Below, one piece after another: positions 1-12,300 of a DNA stretch of 64,000 nt (position 1 is its first letter; every line of letters starts with the position of its first letter). The DNA comes from Cheilinus undulatus. Lineage: Eukaryota > Chordata > Actinopteri > Labriformes > Labridae. The notes below the pieces were generated by a model. The model did not search any database. It saw only the letters and a list, made by a program, of their open reading frames with translations, and was not told the origin of the DNA. Position numbers and translations under genes: made by a program. Where the stretch lies: assembly GCF_018320785.1 (NCBI RefSeq), contig NC_054884.1, positions 24,367,667 to 24,431,666 on the forward strand, read 5' to 3'.

Positions 1-285
1 TGTGTCGTAGAATATTTACTTGCTAAGCAAAAACTGGTATTATTAGTTAGGAACACTAAGTATTATTGTCAGGAAACTTGACTTTATTTGTAAAGGGGCC
101 TTGATATTTTTTTTTTGGCAAACTTGTTCATATTTAGAGGGATAAATAGTTTTTGTATCCTGAACTATTATCTTTATTTGAGCATCACAGGCCTATATTA
201 GTGCTAAAACTTGAAATAAATCATGCAGCTTGTTCATTCATTATCCTAAATTGAGACAGGTGGCACTTTTTTAGTGTATACAGAC
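1..285. other. psme4 intron sequence at left edge
   Basis: AT-rich, no further psme4 exon recognised. The next expected segment (after HGRW) must lie outside the window. Confidence 0.6.
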
Positions 286-378
286 CTGCCACCGGCCATG
301 ATTGGACGGATGGTAGAAAGAGGCAATGCTGTTGAAGAGGCAGGTCAGCTTCTCCTGTGCAGGGTTTCCTTGTCCACC
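286..378 (-). CDS. psme4: psme4 coding exon 9 (last one in the window)
   Basis: Acceptor TTTCCCTGCAG, donor GTCTGT. 31 codons; the C-terminal half [18 protein letters not shown] is strongly conserved, while the first ten residues ([10 protein letters not shown]) differ from the usual GGPSKLVQKH. Confidence 0.87.
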
Positions 379-3300
379 CTGCAGGGAAAACAAACCATGT
401 AACAACAGAACAGAAGTAAAAGCAAATTTTTTTCAAAATGAAGAGTGTCGCAAGATGTGTACCAGAAGTGCTGTGATCCACAACACCAAATGCCCGATGT
501 CATACGAGTTGGTCAGGTACCTCGGTGCCACCATATGACTGACCCCGACTGGAAGATTTAAACTGCGCAGGATCCTTGTGAAGATCTACACACACAGTGC
601 AGAGTTTGCCTCACACACATGGGCCAGCAGTCACTGAATACATTAACAGACAAGCTGATACATCCATATAATTCTGTTAATTACTCACTGTGGGAATATA
701 AGGTGTCCAGTCCACGTATCCAATGTTGTCGTTGGCAAGGCGGGCGAACAGGTTCACGAGGTGCTGCGAGGAAACATTTAAGACAAACATTTGAATACGG
801 AGAATGGTCCCAGGAGTGAAGACTGTTATTATTGAAATTATGGTAAATATAACATCTCAGAGAAAGAGTTCAAGACGAGAGGAAGAAAGCAGTGCCAGGT
901 CGCTTCGGGCTTGAAAGTTGAATAAAAACAGAGCAAAGGCACAAATGGAAAATCTAATCAGTTCATGGAGAGCTAGCTGCCAAAACTCAAATCACATAAG
1001 TGTTAAAGTCATCAAAAGGTGAGGTAAAGTACATCGACCACATTAACACCATCCATTTTTCAGCTCCTGTGAGGAGTTTCTAGTTAGTTATGACAGTGAC
1101 TGAAAATAATACTGACGCCCCTTTAAGGCCTCCAAAATCAATCCAGACAATCACTGACATCACTGGCCATGTCTAGATATTTATCTGTAATACTTGTAAC
1201 CACTGCTGTGGAGCAGATGTTGGACAAAGCTACTTACAGCTTTTACTTATGCTGAAAACAAAGTGAAACTGCTGACACTAGCATATCCTACTGTTGTCCG
1301 CAGTAGGGATGTGCTAAAGCAGTGGTTCTCAACTGGTGGGTTGGGACCCAAAAGTGGGTCATGAAGCCCTTTTCAATGGATTGTGGATGTGTGCCTGGGA
1401 AAAAAATTGTGCCAAATGGTCTTAGACTCTATGAAACATTTATGTTTTGTTCTGTTTCATTGTTTTGTTACATCCTTTTTACTGTTTTAGGCCCAAGCTC
1501 TACTGGTTTTATCAAATATATCTTGTCAACCTAAAAGATCTCCAAAATCTGGGTCAGAATTCTCCTTGAAGAGTTGATGGTGGGTCCTGTGACTCAATTA
1601 GTTGAGAAACACTATGCTAGAGTACTAACTAAACTGTTACATAAGCTCACCTTTGCTGGTTGATAACATTACTAGTCGGTAAATTAAATAGAAATATGCA
1701 AGGTAAAATAAGTGATTGTACAAGTATTCAGCCCTTTCAACTCAGTTTTTAATAGATGCATCTTTGTCTGCAATCACAGCACTGAGTCTCTGTGGAGTGG
1801 TCTCAATAAAGCCTGCACAACTGCACACTGCAATTTTACTACATTCTTCTTTGCAAAGCTGTCCAAGCTCCGTCAGGTTGCACGGTGATCAGGTTTGAAC
1901 AGCCCCTTTCAAGTCCTGCCACAAATTCTGTTTTGGATTAAGGTCTGGGCTTTAACTCGGCCACTCCAGAACATTCACCTTGTTGTCTTTAAACCATATC
2001 TGTGTAGCTTTTGCTGTATTTTTCAGGTCATTCTTTTCCTCTCAAGTCACAGTTTTCTTGAAGACGGAAGATTGTGCTCCAGGATTTCCCTATAGTTTGC
2101 CACATTGACTTTACCCTCTAACTTTAGAAGTCATTCAGGGCTGGCTGCCAAGAAGCATCCTCGCGGTGTGATCCTTTCACCACTGTGCTTCACAGTGGGG
2201 ATGGTGTGTTTGTGGTGACATGCAGTGTTTGGTGTCCACCAAATGTGGTGACCACCAATTTTGGTCTCATCAGACCAAAGAATTTTCTTCCACTTGACCA
2301 TGGAGTCTCCCACATGCCTTTTGGTCAACTCTAGTCCAGATTTAATATGAGTTTTCTTCAACAGGGGCTTTATTTTTGCCACTCTCCCATAAAGCTTTGA
2401 CTGGTGAAGAACCCAGGCAACAGTTGTTCTATACAGAGTCTCTCCCATCTCAGCTGCTGAAGCTTGTAACTCCTTCAGAGTTGTCATAGGTGTCTTGATG
2501 GCCTCTCTCACTAGTCTCCTTCTTGCACGGTCACTCAGTTTGTGAGGATGGTCTGATCTAGGCAGATTTACACATGTGCCATTGTATCTATCTCCTGACT
2601 TTTACTTTTCAATAACCTTTTCTCTGAGTTGCTTGGAGTGTTCTTTTGTCTTCATGGTGTAATGGTACCCAGGAATACTGATTAACCAGTGACTGGATCT
2701 TCCAGACACTGGTGTCTTTATACTTCAATCACTTGAGATACATTCACTGCACTCAGGTGATCCCCATTTCAGTAACTGTGAGACTATTGGCACTAAATGG
2801 CTAGACCTTTGTTGAATTAAGTCAGTCACTTTAAAGGAGGCAAATATTTATTCAGTCACTTCTTTTGCCTTATATTTTTTGTTTAATTGACAGCATTTTG
2901 TAGAAATCGGTTTTCAATTTGTCATTAAAGACGTTGCTTTTTTGTCAAAAAGCCAAATTATATTGATCATGATTAATTTATGAAATCAATAAAAGAGTAA
3001 AACATCCAAAAATCATCCAAGTGATACATTTTTAAGTATAATATTATCTTTTAACTTTTCCCCTTTCCTTGTTGTTGCCAGTGCCAACAAAAGGGGGTTG
3101 AAGATGTTTATTGCAAGCCTAGTTACCACCGATAACTTGACAGGGATACACTTTAAATTTAATATAAAAAAAAAAAAGGTATGTAAAATGTAGTGCGAGT
3201 GTTGAGTGAGTGGTTCTCACCCCTTCCCAGCTTGGCTGATTTTGCACTGATGTCCAAAGACTCATGAGTTCATCAAACCACAGCCTAAAAACAAGTACAC

Positions 3301-6300
3301 AAAAACACAATTATTTCAACACCTTCTGATACAATCACACCTGAAGCTCAACTCCCATCATCCATCTAAAGTTCCCCCCAAAAAGTACAAGCCCCCCCCC
3401 ATCATTGATCCAAGGGAAAAAGTGAAAGGGAAAAAGAGGGTATTAAAAATGATGTACTGTGGAAACTGTGCAGAAACTGCTGATGAATCCAAGACCTAAT
3501 CCAGACAAATAGCTTGTGAAGGAGGGAATACACCGAAGAATGCAGTGAACACTGTGAAGAGGCTCTTTTGCTGGAACAAAACCATGAATGGTGTGAAGGT
3601 TTTCCGAGGAAGCTAGAAATCTGCATACCAAGGCAAGTGGGAGCACTGTTCACGTAGGAAGCGCATTATTCGTTCAAACTGTTGGATGTGATGACGCTTT
3701 TCTCCTAAGAGTGTTCTGGCAGAAAGAGGCCAAAAACAACACATTACAACAAAACAGTCCCACGGCTTGTAGCTTTGTTAATACTGTTAAACACCTACAT
3801 GGTCTACAACAGACATAAAAATACAACTTAAAATAACATGGGAAAAAAATGGTGGGATTTTTTTTCTAAATAAAAAAGACCTTTCTTCCCCAGACACCAC
3901 AGCTTCCAAGAACTCCTTTCCTCTTGTTTTTATTTTTTGTGTTTTCTCTGCTTCTTATTTGCCTTTTGCACATTTTTCTTACTAGAGGAGCTCTAAGCAG
4001 ACATGCATGCATACTTATTTTGTACTCCATTTTTCCATGATAATGCATTACTTATGTTGTTTTCCAGTTGCCATTTTTTGTTTTCTTAATATCTAGAAAA
4101 CTATCCTTTTATCATGGTATCACGGTATTCTTTATGCCTTTTAAGGTTTTCTATCTTGATACCATAAGATAAACCTGTCAGTTATAATGGTAAATAAAAA
4201 AAAAACAGAAATGACTTGTTATTATGGGAAAATGGAGGAAATTAAATGCATGGCTGCATGTTCACTCAAGCCTTCTGTAATAGGTTAAATGCATGAAATA
4301 TGGCATTAAAGCATCTGCAAATGTTGCCTGAAATACAAACATGCCAAAAGTAAGTCTTGTTAAACTTCCACATTGAATATCAGTGTAATTTAATGCCCAT
4401 ATCCATAAGAAAACCTAGCTTAAAAGAAAGCTAATTTGGCATTTGATACCACTCATTGAGCAATGCCAAGCTGCATAACTTCCAGTCTTTCCCTCTGCTC
4501 TGTCCTGAATCAGTACTGTGTTATTTGCCCATCATCCACCTGCAGGCTCTGATTGCGGGGTTTTGGATACTATCTCATAATGCCTCAGACTGCAAATTAC
4601 ATAAATACGCAAAGAGTGATCCAAGAGCTTACAAACTTTAAACCAAAACAGCAACTCAAATTGTGCAAAATTTGCAATGACAGCAGGAACTCCCCCTCTA
4701 AGGGGGCCCCTTCTGACAACACCCATTCTTCCTTAAGCTGCCAACAGGAAGTTTGGCCTAATCTTCTTTTGTTTGGTGGGTGTGGCCTATGGGCCCATAC
4801 AATATTTTTTAAAAATCATCTCCTACCCCACTTTCAATCTAGGGTTTTGAAATATGGTAGACATGTAAGTATATCATGCATGGATCTTTAAAAAAAGCCA
4901 CTTGGACCCATTTTGTTAAGTAAACAGGAAGTCCGCCACTTTATTTTTTTTTCGTAACATTAGCTCAACTTGCCATTTCTGGGGGTTCTAGGATTATCTC
5001 CTCTAAAATTCGATTTGTTCAATTGACTTGAAAACTGGTTGTCATCTAGAATAGACATTTCTGAAAAACAAAAAAAATGGTCAAGCTTGTGAATAAAACT
5101 TAAAGGGTGTGGCAAACTTTGACATCTCAGAATGGCACAGAAACAGGCCTTTCCTAGATAATCGGGGTAGTTCCTAAAAGTCAACCTAATCTGCTGTAAA
5201 ATTGGTGTGAAACATCCTGAATTGATCCCCATGCTATATCTTAATACTCCCAGGCCTGAAACCAAAGCTTTTGCTATGGTGACCCATTGTTCGCCATGAA
5301 AGAGGAAGTAGTTTTTGGAAGAGGTTTGAATCACTTTAAGGGGCTTGACAATAAGAAGAAAAAAGAACAGCACAGATTTGTTTTCTTTTCAAAGATGAAT
5401 AAGGTCGTGTACTGACATGTCTACAGTCGCTATGGTTTGCGTTATGCAGTTCTGTATGGAGTTTATTCCTTGGCAGCGGTGACAAAGTCACATGTTTTAT
5501 TGCTCTGACTGGCCTGTAAAGATGTGACAGACATAAAGTTCATCCAATCACCCTCCAGATTTTTTTTAAAGGCTCCCCCTTCCCCAAACATTGGCTATGG
5601 AAGGTTTTCTAGATGGATGTGTGAAACAAATCCATCGGGAGTGTCAGGTTATCAGGCTTATCTACTGCACCTGAAAATAGACCCATGCAGGAAAAACCCA
5701 GCATGACTGGCTGTGAATGCCTGGTTATATTTTAAATGGCTTTTGAAATTACTGTATTATAACGACACCTAATTCAACCCAAATATAAGGCCAGTTCAAA
5801 GGAACTTAAATGACAATAATTCTGTTTTGGATTCAAATTCAGTCTACTCTTTTTATGCCTACTTTTATGCACCTAAACCCTGAGTTGCATAGTTAAAAGG
5901 CTATTGAGGATATGAGTTTCATGGGGCTTTAATGCATACAGAGCCTGAAAATAACGTTATGCATGACACACTCTTAGAGCAACAAATGACCTCAGAAAAG
6001 TGCATGATTTAGCAACAATTTAAAGGTGAAGTTTCCATTACAGCACCAAATATGAAAAAAACGCCTCATGTTTTACATTTTTCAGCAGGCACTGGTTGTT
6101 CTATAAATAAACAAAGGGTTCTTTGCTCAAAACTTTATAAACCTTTTATGTTTGCTCTGGCTGAGTCAAGCTGCACTTGGCGTATAATCTTATTTCTGAA
6201 CAGAGCTGTTTAAGTCACTTACTGGAAGCCCTGGCTGTGCTCCTCCGGGGGCATGATGGTGGGTAGGAACAGCTCCATGTTACTGATGGCCTTCTGCATG

Positions 6301-9300
6301 GACACGTCAAACACGCACAGCAGGGGGCGCCACTCATCCAGCATTTCCTTAGTGGACGACGCGGGGAAATACCTGGGAAATTCATACACACACGGGAAGG
6401 ACAGACACAAATGGGTAAAGACACACTGGATATACAAATACAAACGCACACAGATATACAGTACACAACCAAGATCAAAGCAGTACATTATCCGTTGCAC
6501 GAATGACATGATCACAGAAGATGAGACTTACAGTCTGCAGCTTTTGATCAAAGCCTTCAGAATATGGTCCACTGAGCTGTAAACAAGCAGAGAGGAGAGG
6601 TGTATTGGCGTTAGTGAAGGTTTTCGGCTTTAAAAATCGACTGAGATCCATCCCCTATAAAAAACAAACACTCAGTCTGCAGACTTTAATAATGTCCTTC
6701 ACTTTTCAATTGACTTGATGATTTTTTTTTTTTTTTTTAAAGATTTCAGGCTCGAATGCCTTTACAGATAGGAAAGTGGACAGAGTTGGAAACTGGGAAT
6801 AGAAAGAGAGAAGGGAAGCAAGGAACTGGACTTGAACCTGTGCTGCAAACTTTGAGAACAACAGCCTTTGTACACAGGATGCACAGACATAACCCACAGG
6901 CTACTGGTGTCCCTGGTTGCAAGATTTTGTTGATCATTTTAGGAGTCAATAAAATGTCAGAAAACATTTCCCACTGGAAAGTTCTCAGAGCCCAAGGAAA
7001 CATCTTAAAATAGTTTGACTTGTCAAACCAATAGCCGAAGAATCTAAACACATAAAACAGAGCCACATTAAAAACCTCAATCATAAAAAGCAGGACAATG
7101 TTTGGCAGCTCTGCTCAATCCCAGCAGTGGTTTTTCTCTTGGCCTGTAAATTTTTGGAGGACATTACACATCATAAAAGCTTTTCTAACAGCTTTCCTGA
7201 AATTTAATAATTGAAGCCTCTTTTACACAAGTGCTTGAGCAAATTTCTCGGAAATATCAGTACAGCCTGCCTCTGAAATCTGAGTAGGATGTCCCTCACA
7301 TCTCTGTACTATCTGACGGAGATTGTCCCTGTCAGATAGCAAGGGTACGGTTTCATGAGGCTGAAGATACTGTAAGAAGGAGACTGTAAGAAGAGAAGTT
7401 AGTGTAATCTTAAAAGCATATACAAATTGGGTGAGGAAGCTGAAGACTCACAAGGTTGTGATAACAGCTTTACTCCTAAATACTCCTAAATAAATAAATA
7501 AATAGGATCCAATATTTTTTTAGGAAAAAAGTAGATTAAAAAGTTGTAAATTTGTGACAAAGAAAAACTAGATTTTATTTTTGCAAGATTTTTCTTTAGG
7601 GGCTTTTCCCCCTTTAAAAAGACAGGACAGCTGAAGGGAGACAGGGAACATGGGGAAAGAAGCTGGGGGGAAGACAAACTGGACCAGGAATCGACATAGC
7701 TGAGGACTAAAGCCTCTGTATATGGCCTCCTGCTCTGCCAACTGAATCAAACCAGCACCCAAAAATCCTAGAAACTCTTAAATTTAAAAGTCTTTAATTT
7801 ACAAGAACATAAACTTGAGATTTTATAGTTCAAAATAGCCTAGTGTGGAAGAAAATCGCACCAGAGGAAGCTGTTTGCCTCAAGTATTGCAGTTGAGAGC
7901 CTCATCAAATTATACTTACTACGCTGGATTGAGCAACAAGGCAATACTTGTGATTTTAGGCCAGAATTATCTCATTATCATTAGCATTCTGGCTCTGAAG
8001 AAACATTTTTCCAACCTGGGGCTTTTCAGAGGGAAACAACACAATGACAGAATCCAGAATCCTGATCCAACCAGTTTTTGAGTTTCATTTCTCTAAATAA
8101 AGACTTTATAATATCAGAAAACATGACTTTTTAAGCTTAAGATTTTCAAGTTTTTAAAGTAATATCTATGACCTACGAAACTTGAAAATCCAGAGTCTGA
8201 TTTCTCATTAATTTATGTCTTAAAAACAAAAAAGTGGAAAAGTTCTTTGCAGCTTTATTATGTGCCTAAAGATCTAATCACTTTATAAACTTTGTAAGAG
8301 TTCTAACAATACTGTTATCCACATGGCTTACCTGCTGATATGGAGCCCACAACTTGTTTTTGTTGGTCCCTAAATGACATCATTTTCATTTACTACTATC
8401 TAATGTTTTAAAAAGAAAAGTTTCATTTAAGAAGGTGTTCAATTTTGGTCTGAATAAATTTTCGTTTCAACTTTAAAATGGTATCTAGATGACACTTTTG
8501 TCAAAACCAGTGTAAATCTGAGATAGACAGATGTTCAAGGCATAAAAGACCTTGCCCAAAGGCCAACATCCAGTTTCCGATCATGCCCCGACAGGGATTC
8601 AAACCTGGACTGTTGCTTTAAGGGCAACATCTTCTGCACATAGGGTGTGAGGACTAACTGCAGACCATCAGTGCTCCACTGTTTTTTTCATCCTTTCCTA
8701 GCATTTCTTGGTGTTTTTTGTCAAGTAAACTTTGAGAGTTGATGTATTTAAATTTTTGTTAAACCCTACACTTAAAAGGAAGGAAATCAGAGTTTGTCCA
8801 ACAGATGACTTCTTTTGCCCAGTAAAAAAAAACCTTGTCTCCAAATCACTAGTTAGATATATTGTCAGTATTTAACTGATACAACACAACAGATTTAAAT
8901 CAGTGCATATATTTTTAGTCATGTTTTTGGAGCGCTTGAGCTGCCATTTAATTTACACTTGATCAACACAGAAATAAATCTGACTAAGGTTCATACTGAT
9001 GTCCATTTAAAACTGAAGCTCTACTAGAACTTCATTGTGCAGGGCAGACTTATTTTTACTTTTTTCTTTATAAAATACAACATGAACATGACGTTATCAT
9101 CTATTAATCTCTCTCTTGCCGAGTCACTGTCTCATGCAAGTTGTTTGAATAGCAGGACACGTAGGTGAAGGAAAAATCCACTTGGACAGGCCATGACTTT
9201 TGACATCAGTAAGCCATTTTTGACACAGTGTTTATGCCAACAGGGCGCCTCTCTCTTATCTCATTAGACTTAAAACTACCGCAGAGAGTGAGGTATCCAC

Positions 9301-12300
9301 AAGCTGTGTCCTCCTGTTAGAAGTCTTTATGCTAGGTAGAGTTAGCTAGCTGCTAGCATTCACCTCATATTCTACAAAAAAACAAAAAAAGTTTTGGCAA
9401 ATGTTAAATTCTATGCAGCTATAATGAATACCCTTTACAAAAAAGTTAGGTGTAATACCATGAAAACATTTAAAATAACTTATAAAATGAGCAACAAAAA
9501 AAGAGAAAGTAAACTTCATACTTTGGGAACCAGATGAGTCCAAGGTGCTCGGTTTTGGAGTAGACGACCCTCTCGTACAGATCATAGAGCGGCCGCCACG
9601 GCAATTGCAAGTCCTCCCTTGAGAGCAGCTCCTTCTTCCTGTTTGAAAAAAAGGAGTCACTTATCAACCGTGTGTCAGGTTCAAACCTTTCACAAAAAAA
9701 TTAGTCAAGACATGGTGACAGCAATGATGTACTGAAGTGAGAAACTACAGGGTGTCTCAAAGAGTCTGTAATCGGGGGGAAATGACTCAGTACCTCACGG
9801 AGCTGCACTCAACATGAAGTCTGTCAGCCTTCTGACATGTGTGCAAACACATCATCTTGATTCTTTGTGTTTAATAAAGCATAAAGGGAGTGACAGGTGC
9901 AGACGATGGTAATTTTCAGGTGTAGACTCAGCTGGTATAAAAGGCTCACAACACAACCTCATCATGAGAGGCGGCGGTGACGAGCACGGTCTAGTGCCCA
10001 TAATGATGTACTAGCAATATGAAAAATGGTAACTGTTGACCTTTGCTGTTTGTGTGGTGTGATTTGTTGGAAGTGTCAGTTCTGATTGCATGTGTGGGAA
10101 ACATAAACATATGTTACTCTGGCAGTTTTATACCTGTTATTTACAACAAGTGTCAAATCAATTCAGTGAATTACAATAAGTTATGCTAATAAGATGATTA
10201 TTGGCCTCTTCACTTCTTAAAATGGATGATGTCCATGTCATTTCCTCTGGCAATTAGCATGCTAATATTCTGTTAAACATCCCAGTGTCACTGACCGGGG
10301 TATTGTGGGGACAGTGACATGTGTGCTATGAGACTAAATTAGGTGCTAAATGCTAGCTTATTATTATAAGCTAGCACCATTTACTGAAAGTTAGCTGTAT
10401 CTGTGTGCTGTGCTCCTTGGACTTACATAAACAACCGCGAGAGGAGCTGGAGCTGTTTTTGTTGTAGTATTAGAATCTACTTTACCATTAAGTATTTTCT
10501 TACAATGATGCGGTCTTTCTCTGCTCACAGTTTAATGTGTTTTGTGACTTAGTACATAGTTTTTGTTTTGAAATTTGTTTTTGTACTTTAGAAAAAGTAG
10601 ATGTGGATGTTCTTTCACAACAAGATCATAACAAGATAATCATAGGGTTTAAATATGTAAAGAGCTGTTATAGAAGTATTATGCTACAGTGGTTGCTTTA
10701 GCTATGTTAGCCTAAGGTAAAGCTAACATACATACAATAACTACATAGTTAACATTACCACATAAACCATGTTAGCTTTAGCAACGTGAGCTTTAGCAAA
10801 AATAGCTAAAGCTCATGTTGCTACATTAGTTTTATAGGTGATGTAGTTGACAATGTAGGTGACATAGTTAAAGCAAATGTAGCTATGAAGCTAATGTAGC
10901 TAACAATGGCTACATAGCTACATTAGCTTTAGCAAATGTGGCATAAGCTGGAGTAATTAACATAGCTTTTTTTAGCTTAACCTTTAGCTATGTAAGCTAC
11001 ACAGCTACATTATCTTCATAGCTTTGTTAGCTTTAACATAAGCTACATGAGCTGTGTTAGAGTGTTTTCATACAGGACAAGATTTCTTCCTGTAAGCAGA
11101 CTATTTATTCTGCTTTTGTAGACATTTTGTATTTAGGTTTTGCATGTCAGCTTTTGGACTTCTAGCTTTTGGTATCCTAACCCTTACATTACCTTAACCC
11201 TAACCCAAACCCTGATCAGAAATTTAATCCAATTTAATTTAGAAAGGTTTAGGGTGTATTTCCAGTAGGGCTGTCAAAGTTAATGCGTTGATATCGCGTT
11301 AACTCAAATTAATTTTAACGCCAATAATTTTTTTGTCGCATGATTAACGCATGAGCGTTCTGTGTGACCCTCGGCCCATCCAGTAGTTTGCCAGGTCAGG
11401 AATGGCGCTGCCGTGATGCAGTGCAAGCGAGCAGAAATGGATAAAGGACAGAGACTCTGAGTGGCTGGTTGAGCTTTGAGGTCATGCCAGATAAGACTGA
11501 AGTTATTTTCTCTTACTGACCACATGAACTGAGTTACCAGGAGTTCATAGAGTCTTAAATAGCCTGTACCACTCACTAGCCAGGCACACCACAAATGCAG
11601 GGAGTCGTCCATTTGCCATGCTGGATTGTTTACAACGGAGATGCTCAGACAACGCTGCAAGCAGGGATGGACTTGCTATCTGGCATACCGGGCATTTCCC
11701 CGTGGACCGACTCACTTTTGGGCCAGTATGATTTATTCATGTATTTATATCTGCTATGAACCGGCACTACAGCTGCACTGACCCTTCATAATGATTGTGG
11801 ACTGGTCTGATCACGTCTCCTAAAGGTCCGTTTACCCTCTCTCCCATCCCCACGCAGCTCCTGCTTGAAAACTAAAGTAATCTGAGAAAACAAAACTTAT
11901 TAAAACGATCGATTGGAACTGTAAATAAATGCCAAATAAAAAAACAAAACAAAACAAAAAAAAAACAGTCAATCAAGATGCTGCAGAAGTGTCAAAGACT
12001 CTGCAGTCCCTATAGGAGATGGTCTGATGCATGGTGAATGTACCGCTATATCATGAGGAGGAACAGGAGGCAGAGCAGCAGAGGCTGGTGTAGCATTTGA
12101 AAATTTTTTAAATTAAAAATAAAAAGATGATAAATAATAGCAGACATTTTAAAGTAATTACTTGCTTTTTCTCTTGAGTAGGGCAGATGTGTCCACCCTA
12201 CTCACCTCTGACCACATCAGAACAGCGAAACACCATCAGATGTGTCTGTGCCTTACTGCTGAGCTCTCAGCGGAGACTTGACTTCTCCTGGTAATCTGTA

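Larger units (their letters stand above)
6577..9521. other. psme4 intron 3 (between exons 3 and 4)
   Basis: Apart from the two SINE-like copies, 8540-8650 has a tRNA B-box-like string (GGGATTCAAACCTGG) within a possible further old SINE. The remainder is AT-rich with nothing else recognised. Confidence 0.5.

Noticed and set aside
326..538. Cys-containing plus-strand frame that looks like a small secreted protein
   Set aside because: It is the antisense of psme4 exons 8 and 9.
4960..5373. 137-codon minus-strand open frame
   Set aside because: AT-rich repeat-like intron sequence, no recognisable domain.
8540..8660. tRNA gene suggested by a B-box-like GGGATTCAAACCTGG
   Set aside because: No A box at proper spacing and no cloverleaf; at most an old SINE.
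11304..11660. 118-codon minus-strand open frame
   Set aside because: Lies within a hAT-like repeat, matches no family and has no splice or start context.
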